DNA of 64,000 nt from an uncultured beta proteobacterium. Its GTDB lineage: Bacteria; Pseudomonadota; Gammaproteobacteria; Burkholderiales; SG8-41. A model generated the notes under the pieces. The model did not search any database. It had not been told where the DNA came from and was given only the letters and a program-made list of their open reading frames with translations. Position numbers and translations under genes: made by a program. The stretch is taken from the NCBI GenBank assembly GCA_903893565.1, contig CAITMU010000065.1, forward strand, positions 1 through 64,000, given 5' to 3'. Shown here piece after piece: positions 28,863 through 36,742 of this stretch. The stretch's first letter is position 1. Every line of letters begins with the position of its first letter.

Positions 28863-29375
28863 ATGACCGAAGAAGCGAACCTCAGCCCAGAAATAGTGCT
28901 GGCAGAAATGAAAAAAAATGGGATTACTCACGTCGTATGGCTACCCGATAGTGAAACCAACTGGTTATACCTTTTAATGAAAGCCGAACCGAGTTTAACC
29001 TTGGTGGCCGTGCCCCGCGAGGGACTGGCTTTTTCTGCGGCCGCGGGCATCCATGTCGGCGGGGGCAAACCCATTATCCTCATTCAGAACACCGGCATGA
29101 TGGAGTCAGGCGACTCGATGCGAGGTTGGGCGATGGGGCTCAATATCCCCGTCGTTATGATGGTGGGCTACCGTGGTTACACGCGTCACGGCGTGAATAA
29201 AGATACGGCAGCCACTTATACGGAACGCTTTTTGAATGCTTTTAATATTCAATATTATCTTGTGGAACATAGTAGTGATGCGCCGCGTATTTCTACCGCT
29301 TTTGCCGAGGCTGAAAAAAACAAACGTCCGGTGGCCATTTTGGTCGGTGATGAATACCACGGCTTTAACCACTAA
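28863..29375 (+). CDS. ThDP-dependent decarboxylase, N-terminal (alpha) subunit
   Basis: A 170-residue protein matching the pyrimidine-binding domain of ThDP enzymes, as in the alpha subunit of sulfopyruvate or phosphonopyruvate decarboxylase. The cofactor-activating glutamate is Glu53 in VPREGLAF. A single domain cannot act alone; its partner is encoded 22 bases downstream. Together they should decarboxylate a 3-substituted pyruvate or similar 2-oxo acid, but the substrate is unknown. AGGAG lies upstream of the ATG. Confidence 0.88.
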   Translation: MTEEANLSPEIVLAEMKKNGITHVVWLPDSETNWLYLLMKAEPSLTLVAVPREGLAFSAAAGIHVGGGKPIILIQNTGMMESGDSMRGWAMGLNIPVVMMVGYRGYTRHGVNKDTAATYTERFLNAFNIQYYLVEHSSDAPRISTAFAEAEKNKRPVAILVGDEYHGFNH

Positions 29376-29397
29376 CCGACACATCAGGAGAAACGCC

Positions 29398-29985
29398 ATG
29401 ATTGAATTAGAAGCGATGGTAAAAGCCTTTCAGCCACACCGCGGGCAGGCTATTGTTGTATCGGGACGTGCTAACCGGTATTGGGATACGATGAGTCAAT
29501 TGCCTCAGCGAGATTTGTCCTTGGGCGATCCCGCCATGGGGGGGCATGCCGCTTTTGCCTTGGGGCTTGCCCTGGCGCAACCGAAGCAAAAAGTCATCGT
29601 GTTTGATTCCGATGGTGATCTGCAAATGAGCCTAGGAGTGCTTGCCATGGTGGCCGAACAAAAGCCCAGTAACTTCTATCATTTTTTGCTCGATAACGAA
29701 TGTTACGCGACCACTGGGGGCCAGCCTGTACCCAACGCCAAATCAATCGCCTACGACGTTGTGGCCAAAGGCTGTGGCTACCCCTTAGCCTATGCCTACA
29801 ACAATCTGGAATCTTTGTCTGTTAATCTGGCCCGCATACTGTCAGAGCCTGGGCCCGTTTTTGTGGCAATGAAAATCGTACCGGAAATCACCAATACGCC
29901 GATCGGCCAAAGAACGCCCAGATTAAAACGCACTAAAGATCAATCCATTGCCGATTTACGTAAAGAGCTCGGAATTCGAGAGTAA
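29398..29985 (+). CDS. ThDP-dependent decarboxylase, C-terminal (beta) subunit
   Basis: A 195-residue diphosphate-binding domain partner. I start it at the ATG at 29398, which has CAGGAGA upstream; the frame is open further back inside the alpha gene. The cofactor motif is unusual: FDSDGDLQMSLG (residues 69-80) has Ser where the family has the first Gly of GDG. The downstream metal ligand Asn100 is kept in LLDNECYATTGG. GDPAMGGHAAFALGLA is typical of the fold. It ends the DinB-PrpD-ThDP group before a strong hairpin at 30141-30180. Confidence 0.88.
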   Translation: MIELEAMVKAFQPHRGQAIVVSGRANRYWDTMSQLPQRDLSLGDPAMGGHAAFALGLALAQPKQKVIVFDSDGDLQMSLGVLAMVAEQKPSNFYHFLLDNECYATTGGQPVPNAKSIAYDVVAKGCGYPLAYAYNNLESLSVNLARILSEPGPVFVAMKIVPEITNTPIGQRTPRLKRTKDQSIADLRKELGIRE

Positions 29986-30140
29986 TACATTCTGAATAAC
30001 CTAAGCTCACCCTTACTAATAACGACCATGGCGTTTGCTCATGACATGGTTATCCCGCCTTTCCCCTTGGGCAATTTTTTTCCGCTAAGCCCCTGCACGA
30101 TCTATCACAAACACGTAAAATCCTAACCCACCCCTTGCGC

Positions 30141-30180
30141 GCGATGCCACTTAAAAAGTAGGCGTCGCGATCATTTTTTT
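30141..30180 (+). terminator. Long hairpin with T7 just upstream of the lactonase gene
   Basis: GCGATGCCACTT and AAGTAGGCGTCGC pair over 12 positions with one bulged A and one G-T pair, closed by an AAA loop. TTTTTTT follows at 30174-30180 after a five-base spacer. The ribosome site TAAGGAG of the next gene starts two bases later. It could end the upstream transcript or work as an attenuator in the leader of the lactonase gene, because no room for a promoter remains between hairpin and start. Confidence 0.6.
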
Positions 30181-30196
30181 ATTAAGGAGAACCCCT

Positions 30197-31381
30197 ATGA
30201 CCACCCCTCATGGCTTTGCGCTTTATGCAAGCGTTGGAGATGAACTCATTCGCTACGAAATCGATGTCAAAAACGCCCAACTCACTCGACGTGAATCTAT
30301 TCAGCTGCCCGGCAATGTGCAATACCTCTGGCCGCACCCAAACCGTGGATTTTTTTACGTCTCCTCCACTGACGGTGGCAGTGGCTCCTCAGGCATCAAA
30401 GGCACTATACACCGCTTAACCGCTCTCAAAGTCGATCCCACTCAGGGGCAATTAAGTTTACACGGTGCCCAGCAAGCCCTTCCCTCCCGTCCCATCCACA
30501 ATACCGTTGATGCCACCGGTCGTTTCGCTTTAACTGCCTACAATAATCCCAGCCATATCACCGTTCACCGCATTCTTGCCGATGGTAGTGTGGGTGAAAT
30601 GGTGGCCAGTGAAGACAAAATGGATACCGGTGTCTTTGCGCATCAAGTATTAATGACTCCCGGCAATCGCAGCGCCTTGTTGGTGACACGCGGCAATAAC
30701 GCCTCGTCTGAAAAAGCCGAAGAGGCTGGGGCTTTAAAGTTCTATCACTTTAACGAAGGTCGTTTAAGTTCTAAGGCGTCTCTACACCCCGGTCACAGCG
30801 GCTTGGGCTATGGCCCACGACACGTTGATTTTCACCCAACAAAACCCTGGATGTATGCCTCTATTGAGCGGCAAAACACCCTTCATATGCATACCCTGGA
30901 AAACGATCAGGTCAGTAAAGAGCCCCTTTTTATTAAAGATACTTTGTCCGGGCCTTTCCATAACATCCCTCGTCAAATGTGTAGCGCCATACACGTTCAT
31001 CCTAACGGTCGTTTTGTGTATTTGGCTAATCGCGCCGACAATACCATCGAATCCAACGGACGCAAGGTTTTCGACAAAGGGGAAAATACCCTTGTTGTAT
31101 TTTCAATCAATCCGAGCACTGGCGAGCCTACAGTGATCCAACATGTAGAAAGTCACCTCATTCATGTCAGAAACTTCTCCTTTGATCCGAGTGGTCAATT
31201 GATGGTGGCCTCTAGTACCAGCGGCATAGACGTCTTGGAAAATGGATCGATTCGACACAAAAGCGCTGGGCTTAGCGTATTTAGGGTGGCAGAGGACGGG
31301 AAGCTGAGTTTTGTGCGTCAATATGATATCGACACTCCGGGCATTAAATCCCAGTTCTGGAGTGGCATCATGACTTATTAG
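30197..31381 (+). CDS. Beta-propeller fold lactonase family protein
   Basis: A 394-residue protein of the 6-phosphogluconolactonase (YbhE/Pgl) beta-propeller group, with repeated blade motifs such as YGPRHVDFHPTKPWMYA, IHVHPNGRFVYLANR and FSFDPSGQLMVAS. There is no signal peptide. Members hydrolyse sugar lactones or close relatives; the substrate here is unknown. It has a good AAGGAG ribosome site but its promoter must lie upstream of the hairpin at 30141-30180. The next gene, an alpha/beta hydrolase, follows after 142 bases. Confidence 0.87.
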   Translation: MTTPHGFALYASVGDELIRYEIDVKNAQLTRRESIQLPGNVQYLWPHPNRGFFYVSSTDGGSGSSGIKGTIHRLTALKVDPTQGQLSLHGAQQALPSRPIHNTVDATGRFALTAYNNPSHITVHRILADGSVGEMVASEDKMDTGVFAHQVLMTPGNRSALLVTRGNNASSEKAEEAGALKFYHFNEGRLSSKASLHPGHSGLGYGPRHVDFHPTKPWMYASIERQNTLHMHTLENDQVSKEPLFIKDTLSGPFHNIPRQMCSAIHVHPNGRFVYLANRADNTIESNGRKVFDKGENTLVVFSINPSTGEPTVIQHVESHLIHVRNFSFDPSGQLMVASSTSGIDVLENGSIRHKSAGLSVFRVAEDGKLSFVRQYDIDTPGIKSQFWSGIMTY

Positions 31382-31523
31382 GCGGCACGGGGTTGATAGG
31401 CTCCTTCAGTGACGAAAAAACTTTCACCAAGAAGGTAATTTTTCGCCTAACTCAGGCCCTCAACCTCATCATCACAAAAATTGGTTTTTAATCTAACGAT
31501 AATTTACTAGAAAGCAACCGCCC

Positions 31524-32759
31524 ATGAGTAGTCCCTTACGCGCTAAAAAAGGCAAACCCCATTTATCCCGCGATAACCAACAATGGTTTTTCGATTGGAT
31601 GGTCAAAGAAACCGGTAAGCCCTTTCACTTTCAGCCCGATGGCCGTGGTCGACTACCTCGCTCAGTACGCAGTCACGACATGATTGCCAAGCATATGGGG
31701 CTGGTAGGAAAAAAAACAGAACGCTTAGCTCAAGCTGAATTCAGTGCCGGACATCCCGAAACGGCCATGGAATTATATTATCAAGCTTCCTTGCAATACA
31801 TCGACGCCCAACACGTGGTGTTTGAAACGGGGGATGAAAAAAAATTCCTTCATAGTGCCGCTCTTCGTTGCTTTGATAAAGTCAGGGCTCTAGCTCCCTA
31901 CCGCATTGAACATGTCGATATCCCTTGGAATGGCACGATTGTTTCAGGCAATTTACATCTAGCTTCAGGAGCCGGTCCTAAGCCACTCATTTTTTATGTT
32001 CCCGGTTGTGATCAAACCAAAGAGGCTTGGCCCCATCCTTATTACAACCAAGCCTTGCAACGTGGCATGCATGTCTTTTCGTTTGATGGTCCTGGCCAAG
32101 GAGAAAGTAACCTCAGGGGTATTCGCTTAACCGACGATAATTACGAAAAAGCAGCCGCAGCCGCTATTGATTACCTCAGGCAACGACCCGAAGTGGATGC
32201 CAAAAAAATCGGTGTGTATTCACTCAGTTTTGGTTCTTTCTGGGGTATGCGTATTGCGGCAACGAATCCTCATGTCGCAGCCACCGCAGCCCCTTGGGCT
32301 TCTTTCGTTGATAAGTACTATCTCATGACCGAAGAATCCCCCCGCTATAAACAACTCTTTGCTTATCTCACCCAATCAACGACTGAAGCCGAATTAGATG
32401 CCGTCGTGGCAAAAATGACGATGGAAGGGATGATGGAAAAAATCACCTGTCCCACCTTAGTCGTTACCGGTGAATACGATCCACGCGCCCCGATCGACGA
32501 AGTCTATCGCCTCTTTGATCAAATGAAAGCACCAGCCGAACTTTGGGTTTTACCCGATCAACATCACAACGGCTCAGTGACACAAAAAGGTCCCAGCGCA
32601 GTCTGGGAGGCGGATATTCACTCCTTCGTCTGTGATTGGTTAAGGGAGCGTTTTAACGGTGTCCCCGTCAAACACCCCGGCAAAGCGTTGTGGTTAGAAC
32701 CTGCAGGAGCGGGCCCTAATGCCCCTGAAGTGAGTTATAAACGCCGCTGGTTTGATTAA
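31524..32759 (+). CDS. Alpha/beta hydrolase, FrsA/DUF1100-like
   Basis: A 411-residue protein with a helical N-terminal cap (about 1-130) and an alpha/beta hydrolase core. FDGPGQGES and the nucleophile region GVYSLSFGSFWG (with SLSFG in place of the strict GxSxG start) are clear, as are the late Asp in GEYDPRAP and His in DQHHNG. The layout resembles FrsA and 2,6-dihydroxypseudooxynicotine hydrolase, which cleaves a C-C bond; simple esterase activity is also possible. It faces a Bug gene tail to tail, 18 bases apart. Confidence 0.85.
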   Translation: MSSPLRAKKGKPHLSRDNQQWFFDWMVKETGKPFHFQPDGRGRLPRSVRSHDMIAKHMGLVGKKTERLAQAEFSAGHPETAMELYYQASLQYIDAQHVVFETGDEKKFLHSAALRCFDKVRALAPYRIEHVDIPWNGTIVSGNLHLASGAGPKPLIFYVPGCDQTKEAWPHPYYNQALQRGMHVFSFDGPGQGESNLRGIRLTDDNYEKAAAAAIDYLRQRPEVDAKKIGVYSLSFGSFWGMRIAATNPHVAATAAPWASFVDKYYLMTEESPRYKQLFAYLTQSTTEAELDAVVAKMTMEGMMEKITCPTLVVTGEYDPRAPIDEVYRLFDQMKAPAELWVLPDQHHNGSVTQKGPSAVWEADIHSFVCDWLRERFNGVPVKHPGKALWLEPAGAGPNAPEVSYKRRWFD

Positions 32760-32777
32760 CCTAAAGGTTTTGCCTTA

Positions 32778-33785
32778 CTACTCGGGTACGAGCTTTGCGA
32801 GTTTAATCAGCTTTCGTGCTCGTTCAAAATCTTCCCGGATCAGTTTCTCGAAATATTGAGGTGTGGAGGCAAATGCCTCTGCTCCTTGTTGCTCAAATTG
32901 AGTTTTAATTTCCGCACGGCTTAAAATTTCCCTGACCGCCTTATTAATTTTTGCCACCCTACTTGATGGGGTGCCTCGCGGCATCACAATCCCAGCCCAA
33001 TTACTGCAGTAATAATCAGCCACTCCCGCCTCTACAACCGTCGGTATGTCAGGCAATTGGCTCGCTCTGGTTTCTCCACCAACTGCCAATGCCCTTAATC
33101 GGCCAGAACGCACATGGGGTAAGGGGGCACCTATCGGAGTAAAAGTCCACTGGGTTTCGTTTGCCACCACAGACAACGTAGACACCCCGGCACTTTTATA
33201 GGGAACATGTAAACTCGTGACGTGTCCCAAGGAGGTCAGCAAAAGGCCCGCTAAGTGGCCCACTGAACCCACGCCGGGAGAAGCCATACTAAAACTATCG
33301 GGTTTATTTTTTAACAACTGGATTAGTTCGCGCACACTGTGAGCGGGCACCCCCAGATGAACGACGAGAAGATTTTGTCCCAAATCGGTCAATGTGACGG
33401 CGATAAAGTCGGTCTTAACATCATAAGGCACAGATTTATACACCTGAGGGGCAATGGCCAACACCGGAAAACTACCTCGCCCCATGGTGTAACCATCCGG
33501 AGCCGCTTTGGCCATCAAACCCATTCCCAACGTCCCGCCCGCCCCAGGTCGAGTATCAACAACCACCGGTTGGTGCAAAGACTCTGAAAGTTGTTGGGCG
33601 ACAATACGAGTAAATAAATCGGCATTAGAACCCGGTCCATTGGCTAAAATATAGCGTATCGGATGATTCGGATAGTCGTTTTCTTGCGAAGCGGCCATAG
33701 CCGGGAGACTGGCCAAACAAAACCACCCCAATACGCCTAATCCCTTTGTAAACACCCATCGCGATTTTTTATTTTTTTGTTGCAT
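32778..33785 (-). CDS. Bug/TctC-family periplasmic solute-binding protein (9 of 16)
   Basis: A 335-residue binding protein with a signal peptide of about 31 residues ending at PAMA, before ASQENDYPNHPIRYILAN. The loop is unusual, GPGSNADLFTR, and the second lobe reads HVPYKSAGVSTLSVVAN with Ser in place of the common Gly after PYK. It lies downstream of the LLM oxidoreductase on the same strand. A hairpin at 33806-33825 lies only about 20 bases before its start codon, so its expression may depend on read-through. Confidence 0.91.
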   Translation of the reverse strand: MQQKNKKSRWVFTKGLGVLGWFCLASLPAMAASQENDYPNHPIRYILANGPGSNADLFTRIVAQQLSESLHQPVVVDTRPGAGGTLGMGLMAKAAPDGYTMGRGSFPVLAIAPQVYKSVPYDVKTDFIAVTLTDLGQNLLVVHLGVPAHSVRELIQLLKNKPDSFSMASPGVGSVGHLAGLLLTSLGHVTSLHVPYKSAGVSTLSVVANETQWTFTPIGAPLPHVRSGRLRALAVGGETRASQLPDIPTVVEAGVADYYCSNWAGIVMPRGTPSSRVAKINKAVREILSRAEIKTQFEQQGAEAFASTPQYFEKLIREDFERARKLIKLAKLVPE

Positions 33786-33805
33786 GTAGGCTCACCTTCC
33801 ATATT

Positions 33806-33825
33806 AAAACGCCAGTGCGTTTTTT
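33806..33825. terminator. AT-flanked hairpin between the LLM and Bug genes
   Basis: AAAACGC-CAGT-GCGTTTT is a perfect 7-bp stem with a 4-base loop. On the minus strand it lies about 50 bases past the LLM gene's stop and ends in TTTTAATAT; on the plus strand the T run is longer (TTTTTT). It is probably the minus-strand terminator of the LLM gene, and could attenuate transcription into the Bug gene at 33785. Confidence 0.55.
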
Positions 33826-33873
33826 CAACTCTGTGACCCAAGATCACTGTCTTGAATGACGATCCCTGGACCT

Positions 33874-34893
33874 TTACACAGAAGTGGTGGGGGTTAACCC
33901 AAACGCTTTGGCCAACAACGTGTAAGAATGATGCCGAGGTGCCGGATCAAAAGTCCAAGTCACAACCACTAACTCATCGAGTGCGAGTCGCTCAGCCAGT
34001 TGGGTCAAACGTTGGGCTACCTGCGCAGTTGAACCAACAATGGCTTTGACTCGCATTTTTGTCGCTAGCGCTTGCTCTGTCAAAGATAAATGACGGGTCG
34101 CTGCTTCTTCGGGGGAAATCAAGGGCTGACGAAGACCCACTTCACGATCTAGGCTTGAGCGCTCACGCGATTTAAATTGAAAGAGCGCCTCTTCCTCTGT
34201 ATCAGCCGCTAGCGCCCACACACAGATCGTCGCATGGGGCTTAGGACAAACGGCACTGGGTCGAAAATTCTTACGATATAAATCCAAGGCTTGCTCTACA
34301 CCAAAACCATCGCTAAAAAAGTAAGCAAACGCATAGGGCAAACCAAAATAGGCCGCCAACTGAGCGCCATAATCAGAACTACCCAAAATCCACATCTCGG
34401 GGCTACTCGGTCCCGTGGGATGGGCCACCACTCGACAATAAGGATGATCTTCTGGCAAGGGCGAACCCGTTGTCCAATGTAATAACTCCTGCACCTGCTG
34501 AGGAAAATGCTCAATCACATCTTGTGGGTTTGGATTAAGCGCATGGCTCGTCAATCGGTCAGAACCCGGGGCTCGTCCTACCCCCAAATCGATCCGGCCC
34601 GGTGCGATGGCCTCCAACACACGAAACTGTTCGGCCACTTTCAAAGACGAGTAATGCGACAGCATCACACCCGCACTCCCCACACGGATGCGAGGCGTGC
34701 TAGCCGCTATAGCCGCCATTAATACTTCCGGAGCCGTGCCCACGATGTTGCCGGAATTATGATGTTCGGATACCCAATACCGATGGTAGCCCAAGGCATC
34801 GCAATGCTGCGCTAACCGAAGGGTTTCTCGAATCGCCTCGTCCTGCGAATGCCCTTTGGACGCAGTGGACTGATCCAGTACCGACAATCTCAC
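33874..34893 (-). CDS. LLM-class flavin-dependent oxidoreductase (YhbW/MsnO8-like)
   Basis: A 339-residue luciferase-like monooxygenase fold. Typical segments are RYWVSEHHNSG, STPRIRVGSAGVMLSHY, DLGVGRAPGSD and MWILGSSDYGAQLA. The family uses reduced flavin (FMN) and oxygen to oxidise a small molecule; the YhbW-like subgroup has no firmly known substrate. The start is GTG at 34893 with GGGAG upstream. YciI lies 32 bases upstream on the same strand, and the two are likely one transcript. Confidence 0.88.
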   Translation of the reverse strand: MRLSVLDQSTASKGHSQDEAIRETLRLAQHCDALGYHRYWVSEHHNSGNIVGTAPEVLMAAIAASTPRIRVGSAGVMLSHYSSLKVAEQFRVLEAIAPGRIDLGVGRAPGSDRLTSHALNPNPQDVIEHFPQQVQELLHWTTGSPLPEDHPYCRVVAHPTGPSSPEMWILGSSDYGAQLAAYFGLPYAFAYFFSDGFGVEQALDLYRKNFRPSAVCPKPHATICVWALAADTEEEALFQFKSRERSSLDREVGLRQPLISPEEAATRHLSLTEQALATKMRVKAIVGSTAQVAQRLTQLAERLALDELVVVTWTFDPAPRHHSYTLLAKAFGLTPTTSV

Positions 34894-34924
34894 AACAGGA
34901 CTCCCTGTTTAAATCTAAAAACGC

Positions 34925-35227
34925 TCAAGCGCCTTCTGCCGCCTCGGGGTTCCACTGACCTCGACGCATGCGAGTAATCGTAATCGACGCAAAAACCCCT
35001 TTTTGTGTAAAGGGATCTCCATCCGAAAAAGCCTTTGCCTCGGCACGACTATTCACATTCAGTACGAACAAACTGCCCACTGCGGTAAGGCCGTCGTCGG
35101 TTTGGGTAGCACCAGCCAGAATCAATATTTTTTTCTGGCTCTGCAAATAGTCACGGTGTATTTGCAACACGCTGTCACGGATCGCGGCAGTATTCGGTTT
35201 GTCTAAGCAAGATACGGCCCAAAGCAT
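34925..35227 (-). CDS. YciI family protein
   Basis: A 100-residue ferredoxin-like-fold protein of the YciI family. The motifs HRDYL near the N-terminus, GSLFVLNVNSRAEAKAFSDGDPF in pieces, and the C-terminal RRGQWNP are characteristic. Some members are dehalogenases or decarboxylation-related enzymes in aromatic catabolism; most are unassigned. GAGGAGA precedes the ATG. It leads the LLM gene, which suggests a joint role in oxidising an aromatic or lactone-like compound. Confidence 0.87.
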   Translation of the reverse strand: MLWAVSCLDKPNTAAIRDSVLQIHRDYLQSQKKILILAGATQTDDGLTAVGSLFVLNVNSRAEAKAFSDGDPFTQKGVFASITITRMRRGQWNPEAAEGA

Positions 35228-35607
35228 AGTAATTCTCCTCGATGAAAAAATAAGATGTCTGTCGCCCTACAAAAATTCTCGGTGACTAGCACCGTGAACG
35301 CTACATTACGGTTTAGCGACACTTTCTTATGAATCGGGCAAAAAGGCCCTGGCTCACAGAAAAAACCTAGATGGCTATTCTAGCACCCTCCATTACAACC
35401 GTTAGCTAGTGTGCGCTCTTCTACACTTATCTTTGTTCCTGTGGGCAGCCCAATGCTCACCCTGCTCAGGGTTTTTTTCACCCCCCCTTCCCTTCCGACC
35501 CTTGACTGCTGGATAATGTCACGGCTGGGAGGGGCTTTTTTAATCTCATAACAATCATCCCCCTAAGCTATTATCACTGACCGTAAAAAAACAGGAGACA
35601 TATTTTG
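35228..35607. other. Divergent intergenic region, about 380 bases
   Basis: The gap lies between the minus-strand YciI gene and the plus-strand Bug pair. It holds an intrinsic-terminator-like hairpin at 35459-35478 read on the plus strand, and a ribosome site AGGAGA before the Bug start. TATTAT at 35569-35574 could be a -10 box but has no clear -35 box. A small RNA or an attenuated leader is possible; no small protein gene is convincing. Confidence 0.5.
35459..35478 (+). terminator. Intrinsic-terminator-like hairpin with no plus-strand gene upstream
   Basis: ACCCT-GCTC-AGGGT is a 5-bp GC-rich stem with a 4-base loop followed by seven T. It reads on the plus strand, yet the nearest plus-strand gene upstream ends at 32759 and two minus-strand genes intervene. 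It would end a transcript that starts within 35228-35458, or attenuate the leader of the Bug gene at 35608. Confidence 0.55.
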
Positions 35608-36723
35608 ATGGGCACACTCATCTCGGTTAGGCCTCGGGTGCTCCCGCTCTTTCTGGAATTAGTCCAAGGGTTGCGCAAGACAGGGATTTTCAATCGAAAA
35701 AAAAACCCTCTACCCTACGAAACCAAAACGCATCACAACCACCAATTACACAAAAAATACTGGGTCGCACTCCTGGGGTTAGTGATGTGTATCTTTTTAT
35801 TGTTAGATCGACCCTCTCAAGCGCAAAATTATCCCGTTCGCCCAATTAAAGTGATCAATCCTTATGCCCCTGGGGGGGGCAGTGATGTGCTCGCCCGACG
35901 TTTTGTACAAGAGGTCAGCCTCCTATTGAATCAAAGTGTGTATGTAGACAATATTGCCGGTGCGGGCGGAATCCCCGGTATGCGTCAAGTCGCAGAATCA
36001 CCCAAAGATGGTTACACCTTAGTCTTCGCACTCACTGCTCAATATGCGATCAATCCTAGTGTCTTTACGCATTTGCCCTACGATCCCCTGCGTGATTTTG
36101 ATATGATTTCTTTACTCGCCTCTGCCCCCTATGTGTTGGTCGTTCACCCCAGCGTTCCTGCAAAGGGGATTGCCGAACTCATCCATCTGGCCAAACATCA
36201 ACCCGAGGCGCTCTCCTATGCTTCTGCTGGAAATGGCAGCGGATCTCACTTGTGTGCTGCCATCTTTAATCAACTCGCCCGTATCCAAATTCAACATATT
36301 CCCTATAAAGGGGGCGGGCCCGGTCTGATTGACGTCATAGCAGGACGAGTGCCAATGACTTATGTGATCTACCCCTCGATGGCTGCGGCTGAAAAATCCG
36401 GTAAATTGCGCGCCCTAGGGGTGACCACCACAAAGCGCCTTCCCTCTCTTCCACGCGTTCCAGCCATTGCTGAAACACTCCCGGGCTATCAAGCTGACGT
36501 CTGGTATATGCTGGCCACCCCAGCGGGAACACCCAAAGAAATCATCACCCAACTCAATAGCGTTTTTAATAAAGCGCTCGTAAGCCCTACCCTAAAACAG
36601 TCATTAGACAAAGATGGTATCTTGCCTATTGGTAATTCCCCAACGGAAGCCCGAGAGTTTCTGCGCTCAGAAATCTTGAAATGGGCACCGATTGTTAAAT
36701 CCTCTGGAGCTCGCATTGATTAG
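35608..36723 (+). CDS. Bug/TctC-family periplasmic solute-binding protein with long N-terminal extension (10 of 16)
   Basis: A 371-residue member. About 48 residues, rich in basic and His residues, precede the hydrophobic segment (KKYWVALLGLVMCIFLLL) and the cleavage-like PSQAQ before NYPVRPIKVINPY. The loop is PGGGSDVLAR, followed by YVDNIAGAGGIPG and HIPYKGGGPGLIDVIAG. The ribosome site AGGAGA at 35591-35596 fits TTG 35605 or ATG 35608, so the extension seems genuine, although an internal start cannot be excluded. It is followed 19 bases later by another Bug gene. Confidence 0.88.
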   Translation: MGTLISVRPRVLPLFLELVQGLRKTGIFNRKKNPLPYETKTHHNHQLHKKYWVALLGLVMCIFLLLDRPSQAQNYPVRPIKVINPYAPGGGSDVLARRFVQEVSLLLNQSVYVDNIAGAGGIPGMRQVAESPKDGYTLVFALTAQYAINPSVFTHLPYDPLRDFDMISLLASAPYVLVVHPSVPAKGIAELIHLAKHQPEALSYASAGNGSGSHLCAAIFNQLARIQIQHIPYKGGGPGLIDVIAGRVPMTYVIYPSMAAAEKSGKLRALGVTTTKRLPSLPRVPAIAETLPGYQADVWYMLATPAGTPKEIITQLNSVFNKALVSPTLKQSLDKDGILPIGNSPTEAREFLRSEILKWAPIVKSSGARID

Positions 36724-36742
36724 CACAAACTTTAATTTTGAG

